From Mycobacterium paraseoulense (GTDB lineage Bacteria > Actinomycetota > Actinomycetes > Mycobacteriales > Mycobacteriaceae), in the NCBI RefSeq assembly GCF_010731655.1, contig NZ_AP022619.1:5766001-5830000 (forward strand): a DNA stretch of 64,000 nt, given 5' to 3'. Position numbers and translations under genes: made by a program. Of this stretch, positions 11,153-19,922 are shown piece after piece; positions within the stretch are counted from its first letter, which is position 1; every line of letters begins with the position of its first letter. The notes beneath the pieces are model-generated. The model worked only from the letters and a program-made list of their open reading frames with translations. It was not told where the DNA came from and did no database searches.

Positions 11153-11983
11153 TCACGAACCGTCGAAATTGACGTCCTTGGTGACGGACTTCCACTCCTC
11201 GATCGACGACGACATCCCGGCGATCTTGTCGCGCATCGCCTTCAGCACGTCACGGCCCAGCAGCAGCCTAAGCGGCGGCTCGTCGAGCGTGGTCACCATC
11301 AGGACGGCCTCGGCAACCTTCTTCGGATCGCCGGGAAGATGCTCGGCGAACTGCTTGATCAGGTCCTTGCGCGCAGCCACGTCGACATAGTCGGCAATCG
11401 GCGTGCCCGACTCCTTCATCGACCGCGTCGCCCAGTCGGTGCGGAAGGCGCCCGGCTCGATGGCGGTCACCTTGATGCCCAGTGGCCGCACCTCGGTGGC
11501 CAGCGCCTCGGTGATCGCTTCGAGTGCGAACTTCGTCGACGAGTAATACGCGTTGGGCGGGTTGGCGACCAGCCCGGTCATCGACGACATGTTGATGATG
11601 TGCCCGGATCCGCGGGCACGCATCGCCGGCAGTACCGCCTTGATCATGTCGACCGCGCCGAAGTAGTTGACGTCGAACAGCTTTCGAACCTCGGCGTCCT
11701 CGCCCTCTTCCACCGCCGATAAGTAGCCGTGACCGGCGTTGTTGACCAGCACGTCGATCCCGTCGAATGCGTCGTCGGCCGCCGACACCGCGGCCGCAAT
11801 CTGACCGGCGTCCGTCACGTCGAGCGCGACGGCCACGGCGCGATCCCCGAACTCGTCGGCCAAATCCTGCACCGCCTCCGCCCGCCGCGCGGTCACCATC
11901 ACGCTGTGTCCGGCTTCCAGTGCGGCGCGGGCGATTTCGCGGCCGAAGCCGGTGGAACATCCGGTGATCAGCCAGCGCGCCAT
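11153..11983 (-). CDS. Short-chain dehydrogenase/reductase (classical SDR)
   Basis: NAD(P)-dependent oxidoreductase of 276 residues from the ATG at 11983. It has the cofactor loop TGCSTGFG (7-14), the structural NNAG motif (about 81-84), the catalytic Ser in INMSSMTG (about 133) and YSSTK (Tyr147/Lys151). An upstream in-frame start at 12025 is less likely because it overlaps the preceding gene, whose stop is one base away (11985). It is the last gene of a minus-strand set with the DUF1214-like and SnoaL-like genes. Substrate not determinable; this SDR subgroup often acts on hydrophobic alcohols or ketones. Confidence 0.9.
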   Translation of the reverse strand: MARWLITGCSTGFGREIARAALEAGHSVMVTARRAEAVQDLADEFGDRAVAVALDVTDAGQIAAAVSAADDAFDGIDVLVNNAGHGYLSAVEEGEDAEVRKLFDVNYFGAVDMIKAVLPAMRARGSGHIINMSSMTGLVANPPNAYYSSTKFALEAITEALATEVRPLGIKVTAIEPGAFRTDWATRSMKESGTPIADYVDVAARKDLIKQFAEHLPGDPKKVAEAVLMVTTLDEPPLRLLLGRDVLKAMRDKIAGMSSSIEEWKSVTKDVNFDGS

Positions 11984-11984
11984 C

Positions 11985-13229
11985 TCAGGCCGTTCCTTCC
12001 GGCAGGCGCCGCAGGTACGCCGCACGCCGGTCGGCGAGTTGGGCGGCCCGCTGCTGCGGGCTCACCCGCGGCAGGTGCGGCACCTCGGCATCCAGCCGGT
12101 CCAGCTTGACGACCCGCCCCCGCGCGCCGAGGTCTTCGCGCGGACCCGCCTCGCCGAATTCCGCCATGCGCAGCGTGAGGATGGCCTCGCGCAGCCCGTC
12201 GGAGTCGATCCAGTTGGCCACGCCGGGGTCGGCCGGCGAGATCACGTAGGTGTAGGTGCCGTCGTCGTTGGCAACCGACTGCGCCTTGTTGAGGCTGCCG
12301 GTGCGGTCGACGATGTCCAGCGTAGTGCCCCAGATGTTGCTCAGCGGCACGGTGAAGTACTCGGCCCCACCATCGTTGAGGTCGACCACGAACGCCTCGT
12401 CCGGAGCGAGATCGAAGCGGCCCATGACGTAGACCTGGTTGCGCATCGCGCCGGCCTTGTCGGCCGACCAGGCCAGGTTGAAATGGTTGGCCGGCATCTT
12501 GTACACGCCGTGGCTGAGCTTGCCGGTGAAGTCGGCGAAGTACGCCATCATCGCGGCGGTGGCCTCGGCCTGCTCGTCGAGCGTGCGCGCCGGCGCCACC
12601 GGTGCACCGCCGAGTCGCCGCACCTCAAGGTGATTCGGGTCGTCGCGGCCCCAGTCCAGCAGCACGTCGCGGATGTAGAACTCGTGCGCCGCCGGGGAGG
12701 TCTGCACGTGGTTGGGCCGGTTACCGGCGGGGTCGGCGTCCACGGTGACGGTGAAGCTGCCGTCGGAGTCGACCCGCATGGTGCGGCCGTTGAGCACGTC
12801 GACGGTGCCCATGTGGGCGTCCCACAGGGTGAAGTAGTTCTCGGTCATGCGGTGCTCGCCCACCCGGCCGAGGATCTCGTAGCGCTCGTCGCCGGAGATC
12901 GGGATCACCCGGTACACGCTGTCGGGATTGTCGATGCCCCACCGTGATCCGGGGATGCGCCGGCCGTCGACGGGATGCGCCAGCCGGGTGATGCAGCCGA
13001 CCTTGGGCCGCAGCTTGTCCTGGTTGGACGACCACACCGCCGCCGAGAACATCACCTCGGCGAACGCGTCGTCGAACCGCTCCCGCATCGCCTCCGACGC
13101 CTTGGCCCGGCCCAGCCAGGTCTCGGCCACGGTCTGATAGGCGGCCTTGACGACGGGGTGCTCGATCAGGTCGAGGGCTGCCAGTTCCTGTTCGTGCTGG
13201 GATTTCGTCGCGACGGGGTCGTCGGGCAT
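11985..13229 (-). CDS. DUF1214-like conserved protein
   Basis: A 414-residue protein, predicted soluble, with no signal peptide. Its C-terminal third (YFTVPLSNIWGTTLDIVDRT through SLNKAQSVANDDGTYTYVIS) resembles DUF1214. The function of that domain is unknown. ATG 13229 (MPDDPVATK) is preferred because the longer open frame upstream, to 13346, overlaps the SnoaL-like gene and has low-complexity, Arg-rich coding. It sits between the SnoaL-like gene (stop at 13277) and the SDR (1-bp spacing), so the three are probably one transcript. Homologues commonly occur beside dehydrogenases in mycobacteria (from memory); a role in lipid or sterol-like substrate metabolism is only a guess. Confidence 0.7.
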   Translation of the reverse strand: MPDDPVATKSQHEQELAALDLIEHPVVKAAYQTVAETWLGRAKASEAMRERFDDAFAEVMFSAAVWSSNQDKLRPKVGCITRLAHPVDGRRIPGSRWGIDNPDSVYRVIPISGDERYEILGRVGEHRMTENYFTLWDAHMGTVDVLNGRTMRVDSDGSFTVTVDADPAGNRPNHVQTSPAAHEFYIRDVLLDWGRDDPNHLEVRRLGGAPVAPARTLDEQAEATAAMMAYFADFTGKLSHGVYKMPANHFNLAWSADKAGAMRNQVYVMGRFDLAPDEAFVVDLNDGGAEYFTVPLSNIWGTTLDIVDRTGSLNKAQSVANDDGTYTYVISPADPGVANWIDSDGLREAILTLRMAEFGEAGPREDLGARGRVVKLDRLDAEVPHLPRVSPQQRAAQLADRRAAYLRRLPEGTA

Positions 13230-13276
13230 CCGTTGTTCCTCCGATACATCGTCAAACCGCTTGGCGTACAACGTGA

Positions 13277-13720
13277 TCAGAACTTCAAATGCCGGCTGAC
13301 GTCGCCGACCTGGTCGACGAACATGGTGCGGCTGTCGAACCGCCACACGCCGTCCACCCGATGAAACGTGTCCTTGTAGTGACCGGTCACGATCACCTGC
13401 AGCGGGAGGTCGGGGGTGGCCTGGGTGACGCAGTAGTAGGACGTGCTGCGGGCGGTCCCGTCGGCCTCGTCGATGTGCAGCTGGACGTTGGTGGTGTTGT
13501 GCTTGGTCTTCGGGGTCCCGTCCTCGTAGATGCGCGTGGCCATCTCGTACATCTCGCGCACCCGGGCGGCCCCGGCGAACACCGTCTCCGGCGGCCCGTT
13601 CTCCACTCCGCAGATGCGGCCGTGTTCGAAGAGCCGGGCCACGCCGTCCAGGTCGCCGCGATCGAGAAGCTCGGCGTAGGTGTAGATCAGGTTGGTGATT
13701 TCTCGCGCGCTGTCACTCAT
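13277..13720 (-). CDS. SnoaL/NTF2-like protein
   Basis: A compact alpha+beta cone protein of 147 residues: an N-terminal helix (SAREITNLIYTYAELLDRGD), the cavity-forming FAGAARVREMYE segment, and a terminal GVWRFDSRTMFV strand. This is the SnoaL_4 type found among hydratases, isomerases and dehydratases as well as non-catalytic binders. First gene of the minus-strand trio, divergent from the SDR at 13811 with only 90 bp between the starts. Reaction unknown. Its pairing with SDRs suggests a small-molecule catabolic step. Confidence 0.85.
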   Translation of the reverse strand: MSDSAREITNLIYTYAELLDRGDLDGVARLFEHGRICGVENGPPETVFAGAARVREMYEMATRIYEDGTPKTKHNTTNVQLHIDEADGTARSTSYYCVTQATPDLPLQVIVTGHYKDTFHRVDGVWRFDSRTMFVDQVGDVSRHLKF

Positions 13721-13810
13721 GTGGAACCACCCGTGAAAACCTCCGCTTCCGCGAGCAATGGTGGCAGAGCCGGTCCAATTACATAGAACCGACCATTACT
13801 CTTGATCGCC

Positions 13811-14701
13811 GTGACCCTACCTTGGACGCCGGACCGGCTCGGCAACCTGACCGGCAAACGAATCGTCGTGACCGGAGCGACCAACGGCGTCGGGCTGGGC
13901 ACCGCCCGCGCCCTGGCGAAAGCCGGCGCGCACGTGATCCTGGCGGTGCGCAACACCGAGCTGGGCGAGCAGCGCGCCGCCGAGATGGGCGGCTCGACCA
14001 CGGTGGCCAGGGTCGACCTCGCCGACCAGTCCTCGGTGCGCGCCTTCGCCAGTTCGATCGACGACGACGTCGACATCCTGATCAACAACGCCGGCGCCCT
14101 GACCGAGCGCCGCACCGAAACGGTCGACGGGTTCGAGAAGACGCTGGGCACCAATCTGCTCGGCCCGTTCGCCCTGACCAACCTGCTCCTGCCCAGGGTG
14201 CGCTCGCAGATCATCAACGTCGGCTCCGACGCGCACCGGTCGGCGACGCTGCACCTGGACGACCTGCACCTGCGCCGGCACAAGTGGACCCGGCTGGGCG
14301 CCTACGCGCAGTCGAAGCTCGCGGTCATGCTATGGGGGTTGGAGCTGGACCGCAGGCTGCGCGCGGCCGGATCGCCGGTGGTCACCCAGCTCACCCACCC
14401 GGGCTGGGTGGCGTCGAATTTGTCGCAGCTCGGCGATTCGCCGCTGATGTCGCTGGCCCACAAGGCGGTCAAGGTGGTGGCCGACCGGCTGGCCAACGAC
14501 ATCGACGAGGGCGCGGCGCCCACGCTGTACTGCATTAGCGAGCCGTTGCCGCCGGGCAGCTACGTCGGGGTCACCGGCAGGTTCGGCCTGCGCGGCGGGC
14601 CGGTGCTGATCGGCCGGTCGCCGCTCGCGTGCGATTACGACGCGGCCGCGCGCCTGGTGGCCTTCGCCGAGCAGGAGACCGGCACGAAGCTGGAGGTGTA
14701 G
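13811..14701 (+). CDS. Short-chain dehydrogenase/reductase (retinol-dehydrogenase-like)
   Basis: SDR of 296 residues from the GTG at 13811; a TTG at 13802 is an alternative start and neither has a clear Shine-Dalgarno. The cofactor loop is TGATNGVG (about 22-29), then NNAG at about 94-97, and a catalytic tyrosine in GAYAQSKLA (Tyr-x-x-x-Lys). The fold continues to a long C-terminus with a GLRGGPVLIGRS segment, like the WW-oxidoreductase/retinol-dehydrogenase-like mycobacterial SDRs. It is followed after 2 bp by another SDR at 14704, so the pair is one operon. Substrate unknown. Confidence 0.9.
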   Translation: MTLPWTPDRLGNLTGKRIVVTGATNGVGLGTARALAKAGAHVILAVRNTELGEQRAAEMGGSTTVARVDLADQSSVRAFASSIDDDVDILINNAGALTERRTETVDGFEKTLGTNLLGPFALTNLLLPRVRSQIINVGSDAHRSATLHLDDLHLRRHKWTRLGAYAQSKLAVMLWGLELDRRLRAAGSPVVTQLTHPGWVASNLSQLGDSPLMSLAHKAVKVVADRLANDIDEGAAPTLYCISEPLPPGSYVGVTGRFGLRGGPVLIGRSPLACDYDAAARLVAFAEQETGTKLEV

Positions 14702-14703
14702 CC

Positions 14704-15525
14704 ATGGGTGAACTGGACAACAAGGTCGCCGTCATCACCGGTGCGGCGCGCGGCCAGGGCCGCAGTCACGCGGTGGCCTTCGCCGAACAGGGCGCCGACA
14801 TCATCGCGCTGGACATCTGCACCGATATCGACGCGATTCCCTACCCGCTGGGCACCAAAGCCGATCTCGACGAGACCGCGCGGCTGGTCGAAGCCGCGGG
14901 CCGCGGGGTGGCGCCCGTCGTCGCCGACGTCCGCGACCTGCCGCAACTGGAGGCCGCGGTGCAAAGCGGGATCGACGCACTTGGCGAGGTGGACATCGTC
15001 GTCGCCAACGCCGGGGTGGTGGCGATCGGTGACCCCGAAGCCCATTCGGAACCGGTGTTCAACACGATCGTCGACACCAACCTCAAGGGGGTGTGGCACA
15101 CGTTGTTGGCGACGGTGCCCTCGATCATCCGCAAGGGTCAGGGCGGGTCGGTCGTGCTGGTCAGCTCGTCGCAGGGGCTGACCGGCCGGGGCGGCGACGG
15201 CAGTGCGGCGATGTTCGCCTACGCCGCGTCCAAGCACGGGGTGGTGGGGTTGATGCGGTCGGCGGCCAATGCCTACGCGCCACACAAGATTCGGGTCAAC
15301 TCGGTGCATCCGAGCGGCGTCATGACACCGATGATCCTCAACGACTTCGTCGTCAACCGGATGCTGGAGAACCCGAACCCCGCCGTCTCACAGATGCTGC
15401 TGCCCGACGTGCCGCTGGTCGAGGCGCAAGACGTGACCGAAGCGGTGCTGTGGCTGGTCGGTCCCCGCGCCCGCTACGTGACGGGCGTGTCGATACCCGT
15501 CGACGCCGGGCACATCGTGATGTAG
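14704..15525 (+). CDS. Mycofactocin-coupled SDR family oxidoreductase
   Basis: 273-residue SDR with loop TGAARGQGR (12-20), NAG (about 102-104), Ser at about 154 (VLVSSSQG) and Tyr173/Lys177 (YAASK). After the second strand it has ALDICTDIDAIPYPLGTKAD and an inserted DLDETARLVEAAGRG. This insertion is the hallmark of the mycofactocin-associated, carveol-dehydrogenase-like SDRs that keep NAD(H) bound and pass electrons to the peptide cofactor mycofactocin. The mycofactocin maturation genes are not in this window. The ATG directly follows the upstream SDR stop. Substrates of this family are typically hydrophobic primary or secondary alcohols. Confidence 0.88.
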   Translation: MGELDNKVAVITGAARGQGRSHAVAFAEQGADIIALDICTDIDAIPYPLGTKADLDETARLVEAAGRGVAPVVADVRDLPQLEAAVQSGIDALGEVDIVVANAGVVAIGDPEAHSEPVFNTIVDTNLKGVWHTLLATVPSIIRKGQGGSVVLVSSSQGLTGRGGDGSAAMFAYAASKHGVVGLMRSAANAYAPHKIRVNSVHPSGVMTPMILNDFVVNRMLENPNPAVSQMLLPDVPLVEAQDVTEAVLWLVGPRARYVTGVSIPVDAGHIVM

Positions 15526-15543
15526 CCCGTGATGGAGCCGGGA

Positions 15544-15738
15544 CTAACCCCGGGCGACCTTGCCGGCCTTGATGCAGGACGTGCAGGCGTTGACGCGCTG
15601 CTTGTTGCCGCCCGGGCGGGCGACAACGTGCACGGTCTGGACGTTAGGGTCCCACCGGCGGCTGGTGCGGCGGTGGGAGTGCGACACCGACTTGCCGAAG
15701 CCGGGGCCCTTCCCGCAGATGTCGCACACAGCGGCCAT
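15544..15738 (-). CDS. rpmB: 50S ribosomal protein L28 (zinc-ribbon form)
   Basis: 64-residue ribosomal protein starting [15 protein letters not shown]. It keeps both cysteine pairs, CDIC (5-8) and CTSC (about 52-55), so it is the zinc-binding (C+) paralogue; mycobacteria usually also carry cysteine-free L28. [13 protein letters not shown] is the conserved rRNA-contact core. GAGGAG stands 8 nt before the ATG at 15738. The gene is divergent from the FakA-like gene, as is common in Actinobacteria. Confidence 0.95.
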   Translation of the reverse strand: MAAVCDICGKGPGFGKSVSHSHRRTSRRWDPNVQTVHVVARPGGNKQRVNACTSCIKAGKVARG

Positions 15739-16044
15739 GGTTCAAGCTCCTCAAATCTCGGGGGTCCGGCTCGGCGGTCTGACACGTGGCCGGGACAGCC
15801 CAGGTTGGCCCGGGCCCAACCAGGATACCGACTGTCGCGGCAACCACCAAAACGCTCAGGCGCCGCTGTCGTCGCACCTGGCTAGGCTCAATGTGCCGGG
15901 TCGCCTGGCCGCGGGTGGTGGTCACGGGCGGCCGCCGCCCGGGTCGCCGAGCTACGCTGGCGCCCACCGGGGGCGGGGTACTGGGAGGCACCGAGGAGGT
16001 GGGTAACACTGGGACCGTCGGAGCGTCCGCTGGACGCGGTCACC
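15739..16044. other. Divergent intergenic region rpmB / fakA-like
   Basis: 306 bp between divergent genes. The left part holds the rpmB ribosome-binding site, leader repeat and promoter. The right part (about 15880-16044) should hold the promoter and start region of the FakA-like gene: GAGGAGG at 15993-15999 is a strong Shine-Dalgarno, but no ATG, GTG or TTG follows it at normal distance in the coding frame. No extra gene or RNA was recognised. Confidence 0.6.
15822..15850 (-). promoter_or_regulatory. Candidate rpmB promoter
   Basis: On the minus strand TTGGTG (15845-15850) and TATCCT (15822-15827) are separated by 17 bp, a good SigA-like arrangement, about 84 nt before the rpmB ATG. The intervening leader contains a 6-bp-arm inverted repeat (GGTTGG...CCAACC, 15804-15822). 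Position and spacing are seen; activity is inferred. Confidence 0.4.
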
Positions 16045-17700
16045 TTGCGGGACTGGGCGCACACCGCGGTCAGTGACCTCATCACCCACATCGACGAGAT
16101 CAACCGGCTCAACGTCTTCCCGGTTGCCGATTCCGATACCGGCGCCAACATGCTGTTCACCATGCGCTCGGCGCTGGCCGAGGCCAACGTCGGCGTCAAT
16201 TCCGAGGGCGGTCCGGCGTGCGTCGCCAAGGCCGCCGCGGCGCTGTCGGCCGGCGCCCTGAACGGCGCCCGCGGCAATTCCGGGGTGATCCTGTCCCAGA
16301 TCCTGCGCGGCATCGCCGACGTCACCGCCGCCGCGGCGGCCGATTCCGGCGGTGAGCTGCCCGACATCGACGCCGCCACCCTCGGGGCGTCGTTGCGGCG
16401 CGGCGTGGACCTGGTCATCACGTCGATGGGCGGGCGGGAGATCCCCGGGACCATCGTCTCGGTGCTGCGCGCCGCGGCCGACGCCGTCGGGGAGTGCGCC
16501 CAGGCCGGGGAAGGGCTCGCCTCGGCGATCGTCGCCGCTGGCGAAGCCGCGGTGGTGGCGCTGGAGAAGACGCCCGAGCAGCTCGACGTGCTCGGCGACG
16601 CCGGTGCCGTGGATGCCGGAGGGCGGGGCCTGCTGGTCCTGCTGGACGCCCTGCGCACCACGATCACCGGTCAGTCACCCGCCCGCACGGTGTACGAGCT
16701 GTCGCCGCGGGCGCCGCAACCGCAAGGCGCCGCCGAACGTCCCGCACCGCAGTTCGAGGTGATGTACCGGCTCGATGGCTGCGATCCGGCCGCGGCGGAC
16801 GCGCTGCGCGACCGGCTCGGGGAGCTGGGCGACTCCGTGGGGATCGCGGCCGCGCGGTCGTCGGCGGAGCGCACCTACTCGGTACACGTGCACACCGATG
16901 ACGCCGGCGCCGCGGTCGAGGCGGGGCTGGCGGCCGGGCGGCCGAGCCGCATCGTGATTTCGGTGTTGAGCTCGGGCGCCACCGGGCTGCCGGCCGGCGG
17001 CTGGACGCGGGAACGCGCGGTGCTGGCCGTGGTCGACGGCGACGGCGCCGCGGAGCTGTTCGGCGGGGAAGGCGCCTGCGTGTTGCGGCGCGATTCGGCT
17101 CCCGGCGACCCGCTCACCAACATCAGCGCCCATCAGCTGATGCGGGCGGTGGTCGACACCGGTGCCGCGCAGGTCATGGTGCTGCCCAACGGCTACGTGC
17201 CGGCAGAGGAGCTGGTGGCCGGGTGCACCGCGGCCATCGGCTGGGGCATCGACGTCGTTCCGATTCCGACGGGATCGATGGTGCAGGGGCTGGCCGCGCT
17301 GGCCGTGCATGAAAACGGCCGGCAGGCGGTGGACGACGGCTACACCATGGCCCGGGCCGCCGGCGCCGCCCGGCACGGGTCGGTGCGCATCGCAACCGAG
17401 AGCGCGTTGACCTGGGCGGGCCGCTGCCAGCCGGGCGACGGGCTGGGCATCGCGGGGGACGAGGTGCTGATCGTGGCCCCCGACGCGACCGCGGCGGCTA
17501 TCGGTCTGCTCGATCTGCTGCTGGCCTCCGGTGGCGACCTGGTGACGGTGCTGGTGGGCGCCGGCGTCGAAACGGACGACGAGGCCGCGGCCTTGGGCGA
17601 CACGCTGGCAGAACACATGCACGATCACCACCCCGGAACGGAGCTGGTCACGTACCGCACCGGCCATCGCGGTGACGCGTTGTTGATCGGGGTCGAGTAG
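16045..17700 (+). CDS. DAK2-domain kinase, FakA-like (fatty acid kinase subunit type)
   Basis: A dihydroxyacetone-kinase-like protein of at least 551 residues. The N-terminal DAK2/DhaL domain has NVFPVADSDTGANM (23-36), whose Asp residues bind Mg-ATP, and GARGNSGVILSQILRG. A DAK1-like C-terminal domain follows (GCTAAIGWGIDVVPIPTGSM region). The family includes FakA, which phosphorylates fatty acids presented by FakB/DegV proteins; no DegV gene is in the window. TTG 16045 is the first standard start, but family-like residues (LDAVTLRDWAH) extend upstream to a CTG at 16009, which is 9 nt after GAGGAGG. In M. tuberculosis the corresponding sequence is annotated as two genes (Rv2975c/Rv2974c, from memory); here it is continuous. 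recG starts 2 bp later. Confidence 0.85.
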   Translation: MRDWAHTAVSDLITHIDEINRLNVFPVADSDTGANMLFTMRSALAEANVGVNSEGGPACVAKAAAALSAGALNGARGNSGVILSQILRGIADVTAAAAADSGGELPDIDAATLGASLRRGVDLVITSMGGREIPGTIVSVLRAAADAVGECAQAGEGLASAIVAAGEAAVVALEKTPEQLDVLGDAGAVDAGGRGLLVLLDALRTTITGQSPARTVYELSPRAPQPQGAAERPAPQFEVMYRLDGCDPAAADALRDRLGELGDSVGIAAARSSAERTYSVHVHTDDAGAAVEAGLAAGRPSRIVISVLSSGATGLPAGGWTRERAVLAVVDGDGAAELFGGEGACVLRRDSAPGDPLTNISAHQLMRAVVDTGAAQVMVLPNGYVPAEELVAGCTAAIGWGIDVVPIPTGSMVQGLAALAVHENGRQAVDDGYTMARAAGAARHGSVRIATESALTWAGRCQPGDGLGIAGDEVLIVAPDATAAAIGLLDLLLASGGDLVTVLVGAGVETDDEAAALGDTLAEHMHDHHPGTELVTYRTGHRGDALLIGVE

Positions 17701-17702
17701 CG

Positions 17703-19922
17703 GTGGCGTCCCTGCGCGACCGGCTGGACTTCGTGGTGGGCGCCAAGGCCGCCGATCAGCTCGACGAGGAGTTGGGCATCCGTACCGTCGACGATCTACT
17801 GCGCCACTATCCACGCAGCTACACCGAGGGCGCGACCCGCTGGGAGTCCGACGACCAGCGTCCGCCGGCCGGCGAGCACGTCACGATCGTCGACACCATC
17901 ACCGAGACCAAGACCTGGCCGATGAAGAAGACCCCGAAGAAGGTTTGCCACCGCATCACCCTCGGCGCCGGGCGCAACAAGGTGACCGCGACCTTCTTCA
18001 ACGCGAACTACCTGAAGAACGGCCTGACCGAGGGCACCAAGGTGATGCTTTCCGGCGAGGTCGGGTTCTTCAAGAACGTCATGCAGCTGACGCATCCGGC
18101 CTTCCTCATCCTCGACTCCCCGGATGGCAAGAACCGCGGCACGAGCTCACTGAAGAACATCGCCATCGCCTCGCAGGCCACCACCGGCGAGCTGCAGATG
18201 TCGGCGTTCGAGCGGGCCTTCTTTCCGATCTATCCGGCGACGACGAAGCTGCAAAGCTGGGACATCTTCCGGTGCGTGCGCCAGGTGCTCGACGTCCTGG
18301 ACCCAGTGGATGACCCGTTACCCGCCGACCTGCGCGGCCGCTACGGCCTGGTTTCCGAGGATCAGGCGTTGCGCGACATCCATCTGGCCGAAGACGAGCC
18401 GGCGCGGATGCGGGCCCGGGAACGCCTGACCTTCGATGAAGCCATCGGGTTGCAGTGGGCGCTGGTGGCCCGGCGGCACAGCGAGCTGTCGGAATCGGGA
18501 CCGCCGGCACCGCCGCGCCCCGACGGCCTGGCCGCGGAACTGTTGGCGCGGTTGCCGTTCGAGCTGACCGCGGGACAACGCGAAGTGCTCGACGTGTTCG
18601 CGAAGGAGCTGGCCGCCACCCGGCCGATGAACCGCCTGCTGCAGGGTGAGGTCGGGTCGGGGAAGACCATCGTCGCGGTGCTGGCGATGCTCCAGCTGGT
18701 GGACGCCGGTTACCAGTGTGCGCTGCTGGCTCCCACGGAAGTGCTTGCCGCCCAACATATGCGGTCGATCAACGATGTGCTGGGCCCGTTGGCGATGGCG
18801 GGCCAGCTCGGCGGCGCGGACAACGCCACCCGGGTCGCGCTGCTCACCGGGTCGATGACGGCGGCGCAGAAGAAGCAGGTCCGTGACGAGGTGGCCACCG
18901 GCCAGGCCGGGATCGTCGTCGGCACCCATGCGCTGTTGCAGGGCGCGGTGGAATTCCACCACCTCGGCATGGTGGTGGTCGACGAGCAACACCGGTTCGG
19001 CGTCGAACAGCGAGACCAGTTGCGGGCCAAGGCCCGTCCCGGTGTCACACCGCACCTGCTGGTGATGACGGCGACGCCGATTCCGCGCACGGTCGCGCTG
19101 ACCGTCTACGGCGACCTGGAAACCTCTACGTTGCGCGAACTTCCGCGTGGGCGCCAGCCGATCACCAGCAACGTCATCTTCGTCAAGGAGAAGCCGGCGT
19201 GGCTCGAGCGTGCGTGGCGGCGCATCGTCGAAGAGGTCGCGGCCGGCCGCCAGGCCTACGTGGTGGCGCCCCGGATCGACGAGACCGACGATGCCGAGAA
19301 TCGGGAGCAGAACATCAGGCCGTCGGAAACCGCCGAGGGTCTCTACGCCCGGCTGCGTTCGGGGGAGCTCGCGAATTTGCGCGTGGGGTTGATGCACGGG
19401 CGGTTGTCCGCCGACGAGAAGGACGCCGCGATGGCGGCGTTTCGGGCCGGTGAGATCGATGTGCTGGTGTGCACCACCGTGATCGAGGTGGGGGTGGATG
19501 TCCCCAATGCCACCTTGATGCTGGTGATGGACGCCGATCGCTTCGGCATCAGCCAACTGCATCAGCTGCGGGGCCGCATCGGCCGCGGCGAGCATCCCAG
19601 CCTGTGCCTGCTGGCGAGCTGGGTGTCACCGGAATCGCCGGCGGGCAAGCGGCTTTCCGCCGTGGCCGCGACTTTGGACGGATTCGCGCTCGCCGACCTC
19701 GACCTCAAGGAGCGCCGGGAGGGCGACGTCTTGGGCCGCAACCAGTCCGGGCGCGCCATCAACCTGCGCCTGCTCTCGTTGGCCGATCACCGTGACGTCA
19801 TCGAGGCCGCCCGCGACTTCTGCGTCCGCGCCTATGAAGCCGACCCGGAAAGCCCCGAATTGGCTTTGCTCGCAGCGCCTTTCGTCACCACTGACCGGAT
19901 CGAATACCTGGACAAGTCGTGA
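17703..19922 (+). CDS. recG: ATP-dependent DNA helicase RecG
   Basis: Reverses stalled replication forks and processes branched recombination intermediates. 739 residues: an N-terminal wedge/OB domain (about 55-150), then SF2 helicase motifs GEVGSGKT (315-322, Walker A), PTEVLAAQH (Ia), DEQHRFGVEQR (about 424, Walker B), TATPIPRT (III), CTTVIEVGVDVPNAT (V) and QLRGRIGRGEH (VI). The GTG at 17703 follows the upstream stop by 2 bp. The next gene starts inside the recG stop (GTGA), so the unit is tightly coupled. Confidence 0.97.
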   Translation: MASLRDRLDFVVGAKAADQLDEELGIRTVDDLLRHYPRSYTEGATRWESDDQRPPAGEHVTIVDTITETKTWPMKKTPKKVCHRITLGAGRNKVTATFFNANYLKNGLTEGTKVMLSGEVGFFKNVMQLTHPAFLILDSPDGKNRGTSSLKNIAIASQATTGELQMSAFERAFFPIYPATTKLQSWDIFRCVRQVLDVLDPVDDPLPADLRGRYGLVSEDQALRDIHLAEDEPARMRARERLTFDEAIGLQWALVARRHSELSESGPPAPPRPDGLAAELLARLPFELTAGQREVLDVFAKELAATRPMNRLLQGEVGSGKTIVAVLAMLQLVDAGYQCALLAPTEVLAAQHMRSINDVLGPLAMAGQLGGADNATRVALLTGSMTAAQKKQVRDEVATGQAGIVVGTHALLQGAVEFHHLGMVVVDEQHRFGVEQRDQLRAKARPGVTPHLLVMTATPIPRTVALTVYGDLETSTLRELPRGRQPITSNVIFVKEKPAWLERAWRRIVEEVAAGRQAYVVAPRIDETDDAENREQNIRPSETAEGLYARLRSGELANLRVGLMHGRLSADEKDAAMAAFRAGEIDVLVCTTVIEVGVDVPNATLMLVMDADRFGISQLHQLRGRIGRGEHPSLCLLASWVSPESPAGKRLSAVAATLDGFALADLDLKERREGDVLGRNQSGRAINLRLLSLADHRDVIEAARDFCVRAYEADPESPELALLAAPFVTTDRIEYLDKS

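Noticed and set aside
15804..15822. Inverted repeat in the rpmB leader as a Zur operator
   Set aside because: The sequence does not resemble the mycobacterial Zur box that I remember, and the zinc-ribbon form of L28 is not the one normally induced by zinc starvation.
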